A stretch of 64,000 nucleotides of DNA, from the NCBI GenBank assembly GCA_031546985.1, contig JAVBJN010000087.1, forward strand, positions 19,093 to 83,092, in the 5' to 3' direction. Each line of letters starts with the position of its first letter. The stretch's first letter is position 1. Positions 1-8,409 of the stretch are shown here, one piece after another. A program made the translations under genes and the position numbers. Origin of the DNA: JAVBJN01 sp031546985 (GTDB lineage Bacteria; Bacteroidota; Bacteroidia; Chitinophagales; Chitinophagaceae). The notes below the pieces were generated by a model. The model was not told where the DNA came from and searched no databases. It saw only the letters and a program-made list of their open reading frames with translations.

Positions 1-251
1 GCTTTATCGGTGATGGTATCTACAAATTCATCGTCGCGCTGGCGCCAGGTTTTTTCACCGTCTTCGGTAAGGAAATTAGTCCAGCGGCTAAGCATATTGC
101 CGTGCATATGTTTTACAAGAATTGCGATATTGTTGCTTCGCTCATCGTTTCGCCATTGTAATTGTTTCATATCCAGCGGCAATATAAATTTTTCGCCCAG
201 GTTTTTATACTGCCGGAAAATAGCGATGGTAGTGCTGAGGTATTGTGACAT
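1..251 (-). CDS. DUF1572 / DinB-superfamily protein, N-terminal part only
   Basis: Reading the minus strand from an ATG at 251 gives an open frame of 83 codons that leaves the window at its left edge. The translation begins MSQYLSTTIAIFRQYK and contains NIAILVKHMHGNMLSRW followed by TNFLTEDGEKTWR. This pattern is typical of DUF1572, a four-helix-bundle member of the DinB/YfiT superfamily that usually has a metal-site fold but no assigned reaction. The plus-strand ORF over the same bases is its shadow. The C-terminal half is outside the window, so metal ligands cannot be checked. Confidence 0.8.
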   Translation of the reverse strand, partial: MSQYLSTTIAIFRQYKNLGEKFILPLDMKQLQWRNDERSNNIAILVKHMHGNMLSRWTNFLTEDGEKTWRQRDDEFVDTITDK

Positions 252-366
252 GGATAAGTATTTTGAAGTAACCTAATTTCCGTTTTTTAGCTTAAACCAG
301 CGTTTTTATTTCTGTGGTTTAACGAGTAAATAACACATTAATACGGCTGGAATGCATCTGCTGCAC

Positions 367-374
367 TAATTTTG
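367..374 (+). promoter_or_regulatory. Candidate -7 promoter box of the ClC gene
   Basis: TAATTTTG matches the Bacteroidota -7 consensus TAnnTTTG exactly and lies 30 bases before the ATG at 404. I see no good TTTG -33 element at the usual spacing, so this is a single-box match. Confidence 0.4.
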
Positions 375-403
375 ACTACCATTCAAGCAAAGCCACCCAC
401 ATT

Positions 404-1792
404 ATGACGCAATACGACCGGTTATGGAGTAAGTTTCTCATTAAAGTAGACCAGATCAGAACCAGGTACATGAGCCACCGCAATTTTATACTGGCAACCA
501 GTGTGGTGGTGGGTGTATTATCAGGCCTGGCTGCATCCTTACTCAAAGTTACAGTTCAGTTTGTAGAGCATAAAGTAGAGCATCTGAATGATCTGATGAA
601 GAGCAACTGGCTTTCGGCATTGTTTCCATTGGTAGGCGTAGGTTTATCGGTGCTTATCTTAAAGCGTGTTTTTAAAGGCCAGTTAAAAAAAGGGGTTACA
701 CCCGTTATCGACAGCATTCGCAACAACAAAAGCCGGATCGATAAAATAAACACCTTTGGTCATCTCATTACAGGCGCTGTAACGGTAGCTTTTGGAGGCT
801 CTACAGGGCTGGAAGCACCTATTGTAGCTACCGGTTCGGCCATTGGGTCCAACACCGCGCGCGATCTTCGTCTGTCGCACAAAGACACTACTTTGCTGCT
901 GGCCTGTGGTGCATCGGGTGGGGTGGCCGCTATTTTTAACAGTCCTATCGCAGGCATTATTTTCGCGTTGGAAGTATTGCTTATCGATTTCAACATTCCG
1001 TTTTTCATTCCCATATTAATTTCTACAGCTACGGCTACAGTCGTATCGCAGCTGTTTTACCCCGATAAATTCTTTTACCTCATTACCGATGGCTGGAAGA
1101 TGCAGGCCATACCTTTTTATGTGATGCTGGGCATTGCAGCAGGTTTTTTGTCGATATACGTTAATAAGGTAATTAGGGTAGTAGAAGGGTATTTTCATAA
1201 GCAGCCGCTGGGATTAAAAACCATGCTCAAAGGCGGCATTCCTTTGTGTGTGCTCATTTTTGTATTGCCTTCTTTGTATGGCGAAGGCTATGCTACCATT
1301 ACTGAATTATTGCGTGGGCAGTACGGCACGGTAACCAATCATTCCTTTTTTGAAGGCAGCAGCAACCCTGCTATGGGCATTGTTATTATGACTGCATTGC
1401 TAATGTTGCTCAAGATCTTTGCCGCTACCTTTACGCTGGGTGCCGGTGGTAATGGTGGTGTGTTTGGCCCGTCGTTGTACATAGGTGGTTTGCTGGGCTT
1501 TCTCTTTGCCTATATTGTAAACCTTACCGGTTGGTTTCCACTCAATACGCCTAATTTTATCGTAACCGGTATGGCTGCGGTAATGGCTGGCGTGCTGCAC
1601 GCGCCGCTTACGGCTATATTTTTGATTGCAGAGGTGACGGGTGGTTATGTATTGTTTGTGCCGCTAATGATTGTTTCTGCAACCAGTTATTTTATTACGC
1701 GCCGGTATTACAAATACTCTATTTACCACGAACCATTGGCAGAGAAAGGTTTGCTGGGGCCTGTGAGCCGCCGTGGTGATGATCATATTTAG
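404..1792 (+). CDS. ClC-family chloride channel/transporter without CBS domains
   Basis: A 462-residue polytopic inner-membrane protein of the ClC family, which moves Cl- either passively or in exchange for H+. ClC signatures are present: GLEAP at residues 135-139 carries the external gating glutamate (E137, equal to E148 of E. coli ClC), GGNGGVFGP forms the GxFxP motif, and HAPLTAIFLIAEVTGGY near the C-terminus carries the pore tyrosine. The protein stops after the membrane domain, with no CBS pair. Aligning FNSPIAGIIFALEV with the E. coli protein puts V191 at the place of the internal proton glutamate E203; valine there is typical of channels. It is a single-gene unit followed by a long repeat-filled gap. 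Confidence 0.93.
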   Translation: MTQYDRLWSKFLIKVDQIRTRYMSHRNFILATSVVVGVLSGLAASLLKVTVQFVEHKVEHLNDLMKSNWLSALFPLVGVGLSVLILKRVFKGQLKKGVTPVIDSIRNNKSRIDKINTFGHLITGAVTVAFGGSTGLEAPIVATGSAIGSNTARDLRLSHKDTTLLLACGASGGVAAIFNSPIAGIIFALEVLLIDFNIPFFIPILISTATATVVSQLFYPDKFFYLITDGWKMQAIPFYVMLGIAAGFLSIYVNKVIRVVEGYFHKQPLGLKTMLKGGIPLCVLIFVLPSLYGEGYATITELLRGQYGTVTNHSFFEGSSNPAMGIVIMTALLMLLKIFAATFTLGAGGNGGVFGPSLYIGGLLGFLFAYIVNLTGWFPLNTPNFIVTGMAAVMAGVLHAPLTAIFLIAEVTGGYVLFVPLMIVSATSYFITRRYYKYSIYHEPLAEKGLLGPVSRRGDDHI

Positions 1793-2165
1793 AATTGCGA
1801 ATTGCGAATTAGCGGATTGGGGGATTACGGATTAGCACATTGCCAATTTCCGGTGCCTGAGCTCCGGTGCCTGAGCTTGTCGAAGCCGTCGAAGCCCGGA
1901 TTAATGCATTGCGAATTGACGGATTGCAGGTGGTCGGCCCTTCGACAGGCTCAGGAACCTCCCTTCGACAAGGCCTGTCCCGCTAATGCGGGACTCAGGA
2001 ACCTCCCTTCGAGGTTTCGACAGCGCTTGTACCGCCCATGCGGGGCTCAGTCCTCCCTTCGAATCCACTGGTGCCTGAGCTCCGGTAACTGAGCTTCGGT
2101 AACTGAGCTTGTCGAAGTTGTCGAAGCTCAGGCATTAGCACATTTCAGCATTGGCACCCTGCCAC
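1793..2165. repeat. Composite intergenic repeat element, copy 1
   Basis: The gap between the ClC gene and the reductase holds no credible gene. It starts with AT-rich short repeats (GCGAATTAGCGGATT, GCGAATTGACGGATTG), continues with several copies of CTGAGCTTGTCGAAG in both orientations separated by CCCGCTAATGCGGG- and CCCATGCGGGG-type hairpins, and ends with AGCTCAGGCATTAGCACATTT. The same parts, in the same order but inverted, fill 24120-24464. An ORF that spans it (1802-2092) is low-complexity repeat translation and is not accepted. Confidence 0.75.
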
Positions 2166-2166
2166 A

Positions 2167-3198
2167 TTAAATATGAAGGGTAGTCTGCTTCATTGGATGG
2201 CCTGTGCAGGTGAGTACCCAACCTTCTTCCAGGTCCTGATCGGTAAGCACTTCGTTGTAATGCATCTCTACTTTTCCCGACACACATTTAACCATACAAC
2301 TGCTGCATGCGCCACCCTGGCAACTGTAAGGCAAGGGCACATCCTGCCGCAGGGCGGCTTCCAGTATCGTTTCGTCTGCGTTTACCTCAAATTCGTAGGT
2401 CGTATCAAAATCAACGAAGGTCAGTTGCTGTGGTGGTAGCTGCAACCAGGGTGCTTTGGTCGGCGGAGGTATGGTTTGCGGATCAAAATTCTCCTGCAAT
2501 ACCTGGTCTTTCTGAAATCCTAATGCCAGTATCGAAATGCGCGCCATAAGCATGTATTCATAAGGGCCGCAAACAAAGAAGCGGGCATCTTTATGCGCAT
2601 AACGGCATTGTGTCTGTATGATTTCCTGCAGGTTGGTAACGGTAAGGCGGGCCTTTTCTATATGTTTTCCATTACTGAAATAATAGTGAATATGCAGGTT
2701 TTGCGGGTATTGCGCCTGTAATTCATCCAGCACGGCATGAAAGATCGTTTGGGTGGGCGTGCGGTTGCTGTACAGCAGGTGAATATTGCTTTTAGGCTCT
2801 GTTCTCAACAGTTGCCTGATAAGCCCCAGCATGGGGGTAATGCCACTACCGGCGGCAATAAGAAATACATCCCTGGGTGTTTCACTTTCGGTAAGGGTAA
2901 ATTTACCGGCGGCCGGCAGACAAGCTACTTCCATACCTACTTTCCAATGATCGAGAATGTAACGCGATACTTCACCGTTGGGTATACGCTTAACCGTAAC
3001 TGCCGGAAAAGGATCAGAAACCGGATCTGTACACATGGAGTAGGAGCGGCGAACCTCTCTGCCGTTAATATCGAGCAGGAGCGTCAGGAACTGTCCTGCC
3101 TTGTATGCTACAGGAAGTTCTGATGAAAAATGGTACGTAAAAGTGTCTTCTGTCTCTTGGGTTATGGAACGTATGGTTAATCTTATACGGTCTGGCAT
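2167..3198 (-). CDS. PaaE-like ferredoxin-NAD(P) reductase with C-terminal 2Fe-2S domain
   Basis: A 343-residue cytoplasmic electron-transfer protein. The N-terminal FAD domain has RRSYSMCT (about residues 50-57). The NAD(P) domain has AAGSGITPMLGL (about 115-126) and FFVCGPYEYM. The C-terminal plant-type ferredoxin domain shows CQGGACSSC plus a later LTC, giving the four cluster cysteines. This order matches PaaE (ring-1,2-phenylacetyl-CoA epoxidase reductase) and related oxygenase reductases. No paaABC genes are near, so the true electron acceptor is unknown. It is divergent from the antiporter gene, with a 123-bp gap. Confidence 0.85.
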   Translation of the reverse strand: MPDRIRLTIRSITQETEDTFTYHFSSELPVAYKAGQFLTLLLDINGREVRRSYSMCTDPVSDPFPAVTVKRIPNGEVSRYILDHWKVGMEVACLPAAGKFTLTESETPRDVFLIAAGSGITPMLGLIRQLLRTEPKSNIHLLYSNRTPTQTIFHAVLDELQAQYPQNLHIHYYFSNGKHIEKARLTVTNLQEIIQTQCRYAHKDARFFVCGPYEYMLMARISILALGFQKDQVLQENFDPQTIPPPTKAPWLQLPPQQLTFVDFDTTYEFEVNADETILEAALRQDVPLPYSCQGGACSSCMVKCVSGKVEMHYNEVLTDQDLEEGWVLTCTGHPMKQTTLHI

Positions 3199-3321
3199 AA
3201 TAAAGGTTCATCAGGTCCGAAATTAATATTTTTCGAATTAAGGATCATATACTTTATTCACTTATTAAAGATTGTCGCTGAATGTATTTTCGTATTTTTA
3301 AAAGGCATAAAGGCGATAAGA

Positions 3322-5187
3322 ATGGAAAAGGATTTATTGGTTCAGATTATGGTGTTTTTCTCTGCCGCGGTGGTAATGGTTCCCATTGCACGGCGGTTGG
3401 GATTGGGATCGGTATTGGGTTATTTGATCGCAGGCATGCTTATAGGGCCTTACCTGCTGGGTTTTATCAGCGATGGCGGACAGGAAAATATTATGCACTT
3501 TGCCGAGTTTGGCGTGGTAATGATGCTGTTCCTGGTAGGGCTGGAGCTCGATCCCAAACGGCTCTGGCAGTTAAGGGTGCCCATTGTGGGTATGGGTAGC
3601 CTGCAAATGGGCGTATCTGCGGTAGCAATAGCCCTTTTTATGGGTTTTTGGGGCTATCCGTGGAATGAGGCGCTGGCCATTGGGCTTATTATGGCCATGT
3701 CTTCTACGGCCATTGTAATACAGATTTTTAAAGAGAAGGGGTTGCTTAAAGCAGCCTCCGGGCAAAACGCCATTGCAGTGCTGCTGTTCCAGGATCTGGC
3801 TTTGATACCCATTCTGGCTTTTCTGCCTATGCTGGCATTAAAATTTCCTGCTGGTACGGCAGGGCATAAATTAACCTCTGCTGCTATCCTGAGCCAACTG
3901 CCCAGCTGGGCCGAGGCGTTAACGCTTATTGGCGCAGTAATCGCCGTAGTACTGGGCGGAAAATTTATTGTAGGCCCATTGTTAAGGGTGGTGGCACGCA
4001 GTAGTGTACGGGAATTGTTTACCGCCACGGCCTTGCTCATTGTGGTTACCGCTACGTTTGTAATGACCCGTGTGGGATTAAGTCCTGCTATGGGCACCTT
4101 TCTGGCAGGCGTGGTACTGGCCAATAGTGAGTTCCGGCACGAACTTATCAGCGATATAGAGCCGTTTAAAGGCTTGTTGCTGGGCTTATTCTTTATGGCG
4201 GTGGGTGCGTCTATCAATTTCGACCTCCTGCTGTTGTCTCCGCTAAAGATCCTGCTGGGTGTTTTTGCAATCATGACTATTAAAGGGCTGATCTTGCTTG
4301 GCCTGGGCCGCTTTTTTAAACTAAGCTGGGAGCAAAGTATTTTATTGGCTTTTGGTCTGTCAGAAGTAGGAGAGTTTGCCTTTGTGCTGTTTTCATTTAC
4401 CGGGCAGCAAAATATATTAAGCCCAGAGGCCGTGCAGCAAATGGTGGTGATAGTAGCCATCAGTATGGCGCTTACGCCAATGGTGCTGCTGTTTGGAGAG
4501 CGTATTTTACTGCCGTTGATCCACGGCAAGGATGAAGCACCTAACGCAGATGAGTTTGAAGAACATAATCCCGTTATTATAGCCGGTTACGGAAATTTTG
4601 GCAGCACCGTAGGCCGTTTTCTGAATGCAAACGGCATTGAGACCACGGTATTGGAACTGAATTCCGATCGGGTAGACCTGCTGCGTAAAATGGGCATTAA
4701 AGTATATTACGGCGATGCCACCCGGCTCGATCTGCTGCGGGCTGCAGGCGCCTCAGAAGCACAGGCCATTGTAATAGCGATGGAAAACCCGGCCCGAAAC
4801 CTGGAGCTGGTAGAGACGGTGAAAAAACATTTTCCCAACCTGCACATGTTTGTACGATCCATAGACCGGGAAGACGCGTACGATCTCATGGATGCAGGTA
4901 TCCTGCACATTTACCGGCAAAACCTCGAAGCATCGCTCCGTATGGGAGCTGATGCGCTGCATTTTATGGGCGGTGCTTCTGCCACAGCTTACCGCAAAGC
5001 CCGCTTGTTTTTGGAGCATGAAGAAAAAGGCTTTAAACGCCTGGCTGCCGCCCGTCACGATAAAAAGCGCTACATAAGCCTGGTGCGCGAGCAAACCGAA
5101 CAAATAAACACCCTGATCCAAAGCGACCTGGATGAGGAGATAGAACAGGACTTAACGCTCATTAAAAAGCGAACCCCGGCCCCTTAG
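3322..5187 (+). CDS. Monovalent cation:proton antiporter-2 (KefB/KefC type)
   Basis: A 621-residue inner-membrane CPA2 protein: about 12 hydrophobic segments over residues 5-385, then a soluble TrkA-N domain starting at PVIIAGYGNFGSTVGRFL, which has the Rossmann GxGxxG pattern for NAD(H) and continues to GDATRLDLLRAAG. Known members perform K+ efflux in exchange for H+, gated by the nucleotide-binding domain. The ATG at 3322 is preferred; an overlapping frame starting at 3282 is a shadow. A charged tail (ends EEIEQDLTLIKKRTPAP) follows the TrkA-N domain. No KefF/KefG ancillary flavoprotein lies beside it. Confidence 0.93.
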   Translation: MEKDLLVQIMVFFSAAVVMVPIARRLGLGSVLGYLIAGMLIGPYLLGFISDGGQENIMHFAEFGVVMMLFLVGLELDPKRLWQLRVPIVGMGSLQMGVSAVAIALFMGFWGYPWNEALAIGLIMAMSSTAIVIQIFKEKGLLKAASGQNAIAVLLFQDLALIPILAFLPMLALKFPAGTAGHKLTSAAILSQLPSWAEALTLIGAVIAVVLGGKFIVGPLLRVVARSSVRELFTATALLIVVTATFVMTRVGLSPAMGTFLAGVVLANSEFRHELISDIEPFKGLLLGLFFMAVGASINFDLLLLSPLKILLGVFAIMTIKGLILLGLGRFFKLSWEQSILLAFGLSEVGEFAFVLFSFTGQQNILSPEAVQQMVVIVAISMALTPMVLLFGERILLPLIHGKDEAPNADEFEEHNPVIIAGYGNFGSTVGRFLNANGIETTVLELNSDRVDLLRKMGIKVYYGDATRLDLLRAAGASEAQAIVIAMENPARNLELVETVKKHFPNLHMFVRSIDREDAYDLMDAGILHIYRQNLEASLRMGADALHFMGGASATAYRKARLFLEHEEKGFKRLAAARHDKKRYISLVREQTEQINTLIQSDLDEEIEQDLTLIKKRTPAP

Positions 5188-5189
5188 TT

Positions 5190-5500
5190 GGGATTTGAGG
5201 ATGCCTGATGTCTTTAGCGCCATTGCGGGAAAGCATTAAAACGTTGTGCCCCCGCATCTGACGGGGCAGGCTGCCGTGTCGCTGCGAGCCAATACTTTAT
5301 CCTAGAAGATATCCTGCTTCGGCCTCGTACCTCCCCGTATGAACGGGACAGGCAGCCGCGCAGGATGACAGTATCTCTCATTGTTCTTTGTAAATCGTAG
5401 TTTGGAGAGTTTTCTTCCTTAGCGCCTTTGCGCGAAAGCATTAAAGCGCTGTGTTGCCGCATAGGGTGGGACAGTCTATGTCGAAGTTGTCGAAGCCCCA
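5190..5500. repeat. Intergenic repeat cluster between antiporter and lpdA
   Basis: No gene is seen. Two imperfect direct copies of TTTAGCGCCATTGCGGGAAAG / CTTAGCGCCTTTGCGCGAAAG-like sequence, each followed by AGCATTAAA, lie at about 5212 and 5418. Between them is a palindromic unit whose arms are ATATCCTGCTTCGGC (about 5312) and GCCGCGCAGGATGACA (about 5354), the same family seen at 16024, 16190, 18420 and 39005. One TCGAAGTTGTCGAAG motif, part of the 1793 element family, lies at 5480. Confidence 0.6.
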
Positions 5501-5506
5501 AATAAA

Positions 5507-5537
5507 AAACCCTCCCTGCATTGCTGCGGGGAGGGCT
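5507..5537 (-). terminator. Rho-independent terminator of lpdA
   Basis: CCCTCCC and GGGAGGG arms, extended by TGCA/TGCG, are flanked by A-run and T-run so that the hairpin could work in both directions. It lies 23 bases past the lpdA stop on the minus strand. Confidence 0.8.
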
Positions 5538-5559
5538 TTTCTATATCTGTTAAGGCAGA

Positions 5560-6969
5560 TTACAGGTGAATTGCTTCGCCGTAAGCTACTTCAATAGCAT
5601 CTTTCACACTTTCACTGATGGTTGGGTGCGGGTGAACGCTGTTCAGCACTTCCATGTACGTGGTTTCCAGTTTACGGGCGGTTACGGTTTGCGCAATGAT
5701 CTCTGTTACATTGTAACCAATCATGTGTGTACCCAGCCACTCACCGTATTTGGCATCGAAGATTACTTTTACGAAACCTTCGGTATGACCAGCAGCAGAA
5801 GCTTTACCGGAAGCACTCAGCGGGAATTTACCCACTTTGATTTCGTAACCGGCTTCTTTAGCTGCTTTCTCTGTATAACCTACAGAAGCAATCTCTGGGC
5901 TGCAATAAGTACAACCGGGAATGTTGTTGTAATCCATCGGCTCAGGCTGATGGTGGTATTTACCTTCTTTTTTAGCGATATTCTCTACGCAAATGATTGC
6001 CTCTTTAGAAGCAACGTGTGCCAGAGCCTGACCAGGAACGCAGTCACCAATCGCGTAGATGTTGGCTACATTGGTTTGGTAGAACTGGTCTACGGTGATT
6101 TTTCCTTTGTCGGTAGCAACACCTGCAGCTTCCAGACCCATGTTTTCGATGTTGGCTACAACACCTACGGCACTCAGTACTACATCTGCTTCCAGGGTAA
6201 CTTCTCCGGTTGCGGTTTTAACTTTAGCTTTTACGCCTGCACCAGCGATATCTACACTCTCAACAGAAGCGTTGGTCATGATTTCGATACCTTTTTTCTT
6301 AAAGCTTTTTTCCAGCTCTTTAGAAATATCGTCGTCTTCTACAGGAACGATTTTAGGCAGGAACTCTACGATGGTTACTTTGGTACCAATGCTGTTGTAG
6401 AAGTATGCAAACTCTACACCAATTGCGCCGGAACCAACCACGATCATAGATTTAGGCTGCTCAGGCAGTACCATTGCTTCGCGGTAGCCAATTACTTTTT
6501 TGCCATCGATAGGCAGGTTAGGCAGCTGGCGGGCACGGCCACCGGTAGCCACAATAATGTGTTTGGCTTCGTGGGTAGCTACAGCACCATCGGCGCCGGT
6601 TACTTCCACTTGTTTGGCAGCAGTAAGCTTACCAAAGCCGTTCAGAACCTCGATTTTGTTTTTCTTCATCAGGAACTGAACACCTTTGCTCATTTTGTCG
6701 GCAACACCGCGGCTACGTTTTACGATAGCAGCAAAGTCGGTTTTTGCTTCGCCTTCGATCTTCAGACCAAAGTCCTGAGCATGTTGCATATAGTCAAATA
6801 CCTGAGCGGTTTTCAGTAACGCTTTTGTAGGGATACAACCCCAGTTCAGGCAGATACCTCCCAGGCTTTCTTTCTCTACAATTGCGGTTTTATAACCCAG
6901 TTGAGCAGCACGGATAGCAGCCACATATCCACCAGGACCACTACCGATTACGATTACGTCGTATGCCAT
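5560..6969 (-). CDS. lpdA: Dihydrolipoyl dehydrogenase (E3)
   Basis: A 469-residue FAD flavoenzyme that reoxidises dihydrolipoyl groups of the pyruvate and 2-oxoglutarate dehydrogenase complexes and the glycine cleavage system, making NADH. Visible: FAD dinucleotide fold VIGSGPGGYVAA (residues 8-19), redox disulfide GGICLNWGCIPTK (C40 and C45), NAD fold VVGSGAIGVEFA, the FAD-binding IYAIGDC, and the C-terminal HPHPTISE with the catalytic histidine. Length is normal. It stands alone between a terminator and a promoter-like box; the E1-alpha gene pdhA is 14 kb away in the same window. Confidence 0.97.
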   Translation of the reverse strand: MAYDVIVIGSGPGGYVAAIRAAQLGYKTAIVEKESLGGICLNWGCIPTKALLKTAQVFDYMQHAQDFGLKIEGEAKTDFAAIVKRSRGVADKMSKGVQFLMKKNKIEVLNGFGKLTAAKQVEVTGADGAVATHEAKHIIVATGGRARQLPNLPIDGKKVIGYREAMVLPEQPKSMIVVGSGAIGVEFAYFYNSIGTKVTIVEFLPKIVPVEDDDISKELEKSFKKKGIEIMTNASVESVDIAGAGVKAKVKTATGEVTLEADVVLSAVGVVANIENMGLEAAGVATDKGKITVDQFYQTNVANIYAIGDCVPGQALAHVASKEAIICVENIAKKEGKYHHQPEPMDYNNIPGCTYCSPEIASVGYTEKAAKEAGYEIKVGKFPLSASGKASAAGHTEGFVKVIFDAKYGEWLGTHMIGYNVTEIIAQTVTARKLETTYMEVLNSVHPHPTISESVKDAIEVAYGEAIHL

Positions 6970-7011
6970 ATACGGTTGAGTTTATTTGTTTTATAATTTC
7001 TTATAAGCGAA

Positions 7012-7019
7012 CAAAAGTA
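7012..7019 (-). promoter_or_regulatory. Candidate -7 promoter box of lpdA
   Basis: On the minus strand TACTTTTG fits TAnnTTTG and sits about 43 bases before the lpdA ATG at 6969. The -33 element is not clear. Confidence 0.45.
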
Positions 7020-7162
7020 GCCAAATTTTTAAGAATTGGAAAGCAATTGCGCAAATGTACCCTGAGATACCCAATTTCACGCAAAGGCTCGCCGCGCAAA
7101 GGTACGGCGCAGGAATTACGACCTACCTACACCTCCTTAAAGTTTAACGTTTTGTAAACCCG

Positions 7163-8137
7163 TTAATACCCGCAGTTTTGCACCTCGCCGATATGCTGTT
7201 TTTGCAACAGGAACATGGCCAGCCGCGACTGACCAATGCCTCCACCAATGGATTGGGGCAGGCGGCCCGCCAGCAAAGCTTCATGAAAAGAAAATGCCCG
7301 GCGCTGACTTGCGCCACACAGGTCCAGTTGATGCGCCAGGGCCGTTGCATCTACCCGTATGCCCATCGACGATAATTCAAGTGATTGTGCAGTAGCAGGG
7401 TTCCACACCAGTATATCGCCGTTAAGGCCTTTGTGTTTAGGGGAGGTTAGGGTGGTCCAGTCGTCGTAATCGGGAGCACGGCCATCGTGTGGCTCGCCAT
7501 CTTGCAGCATGCCACCAATGCCTATGAGAAAAACAGCGCCATGTTCTTTTGTAGCCAGGTGTTCCCGCTCCTTAGGCGTAGCATTGGGATAACGTGCCAG
7601 CAAATCTTCGGTATGAATAAAGGTAAGCTGCGGTGGTAATACTGGCGTAATGCCATCAAAAAGGGTAGCCATTTTGCGTTCGGTAGCTATCATTTGCGTG
7701 TAAATCCGGACGGCAGTACTTTTCAGAAAATCCAGTGTGCGGTCTTGCGGATGCATGCGCAACTCCCAATCCCATTGGTCTACCAGTACAGAGTGGATGG
7801 CAGACAGGGTTTCATTGGGCCGGAGAGCCAGCATGCGGGTTACAATGCCTTCTCCTGCCGGTACGGAAAGCTGCTGCAGGCGTTGTCTTTTCCATTTGGC
7901 AAGGGAGTGAACAATGGCGTAATCTTCTCCGGAATGCCGGAGGCGAAAGGATACCGGCTTTTCTATACCGTTGAGGTCGTCGTTAAGGCCGGTGCTTTGC
8001 TTTACAAAAAGCGGTGCAAAAACTTCGTGAAGGGAAAGGGCTGATTTGAGGCCCGAAAGGAAGAATTCTTTTAAAAAACGGATTTGCTGCTCGGTTTCGA
8101 GCGAGTCTATAGTGGTAGCATATGTTGTAGTTAACAT
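7163..8137 (-). CDS. asnA: Aspartate-ammonia ligase (asparagine synthetase A)
   Basis: A 324-residue enzyme (E. coli AsnA has 330) that makes asparagine from aspartate, ammonia and ATP; its fold is that of class II aminoacyl-tRNA synthetases. Family landmarks include TGLNDDLNGIEKPVSF near residue 52, VDQWDWE, the FLIGIGG stretch and the terminal SIGGGIGQSRLAMFLL. The ATG at 8137 is chosen because the family alignment starts there. Upstream on the same strand lie a short Asn-rich ORF overlapping this start by a few bases, a strong intrinsic terminator and a second Asn-rich leader ORF, so expression is probably set by charged tRNA-Asn levels (see 8281-8440). Confidence 0.97.
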   Translation of the reverse strand: MLTTTYATTIDSLETEQQIRFLKEFFLSGLKSALSLHEVFAPLFVKQSTGLNDDLNGIEKPVSFRLRHSGEDYAIVHSLAKWKRQRLQQLSVPAGEGIVTRMLALRPNETLSAIHSVLVDQWDWELRMHPQDRTLDFLKSTAVRIYTQMIATERKMATLFDGITPVLPPQLTFIHTEDLLARYPNATPKEREHLATKEHGAVFLIGIGGMLQDGEPHDGRAPDYDDWTTLTSPKHKGLNGDILVWNPATAQSLELSSMGIRVDATALAHQLDLCGASQRRAFSFHEALLAGRLPQSIGGGIGQSRLAMFLLQKQHIGEVQNCGY

Positions 8138-8253
8138 CGTCGTAGTATTAAAATAGGTGGTAAATGAATAAATGGCTGGCTGTTTTGTACATAAAAGTTG
8201 AATCCCCTTTGGGGATTATTACGACGATTGTTATTGCGGATAGTCTGTAACAT
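8131..8253 (-). CDS. Second short Asn-rich ORF overlapping the asnA start (putative coupling/leader peptide)
   Basis: Minus-strand ATG at 8253 opens 40 codons ending in TAA at 8131-8133; the stop lies inside the first codons of asnA (ATGTTAA), in another frame. Seven of 40 residues are Asn, five of them inside the short run NNNRRNN (codons 7-13). A perfect 7-bp hairpin (AATCCCC, loop AAA, GGGGATT; 8201-8217) begins at the last of these Asn codons. The stop/start overlap suggests translational coupling to asnA. It is outside normal gene-finder size limits and there is no homology evidence, so translation is inference. Confidence 0.45.
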   Translation of the reverse strand: MLQTIRNNNRRNNPQRGFNFYVQNSQPFIHLPPILILRRC

Positions 8254-8280
8254 GATGAATGGATTTAAAAAAAAATGAGC

Positions 8281-8312
8281 AAAAAAAAGAAGCCCCCCGA
8301 TTGGGAGGCTTC
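8281..8312 (-). terminator. Intrinsic terminator in the asnA leader (attenuator terminator)
   Basis: In minus-strand RNA GAAGCCUCCC pairs with GGGGGGCUUC over ten base pairs (one U-G wobble) around an AAUC loop, followed at once by eight U. On the plus strand the wobble becomes a C/A mismatch and no T-run follows, so it acts on minus-strand transcripts. It lies 22 bases after the stop of the leader peptide and about 140 bases before asnA. It could also simply end the ftsK-lolA transcript. Confidence 0.85.
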
Positions 8313-8334
8313 CACATATGTCGATGCGTTGTTC

Positions 8335-8409
8335 TTATTTCATAACCTCCCGTCCGTAGTTTTTAATACGGTTATTATTGGATTCGTTATGATTTATTTT
8401 CAAGCGCAT
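8335..8409 (-). CDS. asnA leader peptide, 24 codons, Asn-rich
   Basis: Minus-strand ATG at 8409 to TAA at 8335-8337. Six of 24 codons are Asn (residues 6, 8, 11, 12, 13 and 17), with a run AAT AAT AAC at 8371-8379. It begins MRLKINHNES and ends NYGREVMK. It is far too small for ordinary annotation but its position directly before a terminator and an asparagine synthetase gene is the textbook layout of an attenuator leader peptide (compare his, thr and ilv leaders). No homology search has been made. Confidence 0.65.
   Translation of the reverse strand: MRLKINHNESNNNRIKNYGREVMK

Noticed and set aside
1802..2092. 96-codon plus-strand ORF after the ClC gene
   Set aside because: It is a translation of the composite repeat (CTGAGCTTGTCGAAG units) and has no protein-like pattern.
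3654..4529. 291-codon minus-strand ORF
   Set aside because: Antisense shadow of the K+/H+ antiporter gene.
5566..6819. 417-codon plus-strand ORF
   Set aside because: It lies wholly antisense to lpdA, whose family motifs are certain, and has no domain of its own.
8131..8253. N-terminal extension of AsnA
   Set aside because: The short ORF is in a different frame from asnA and ends in its own stop inside the asnA start region, so it cannot extend the enzyme.
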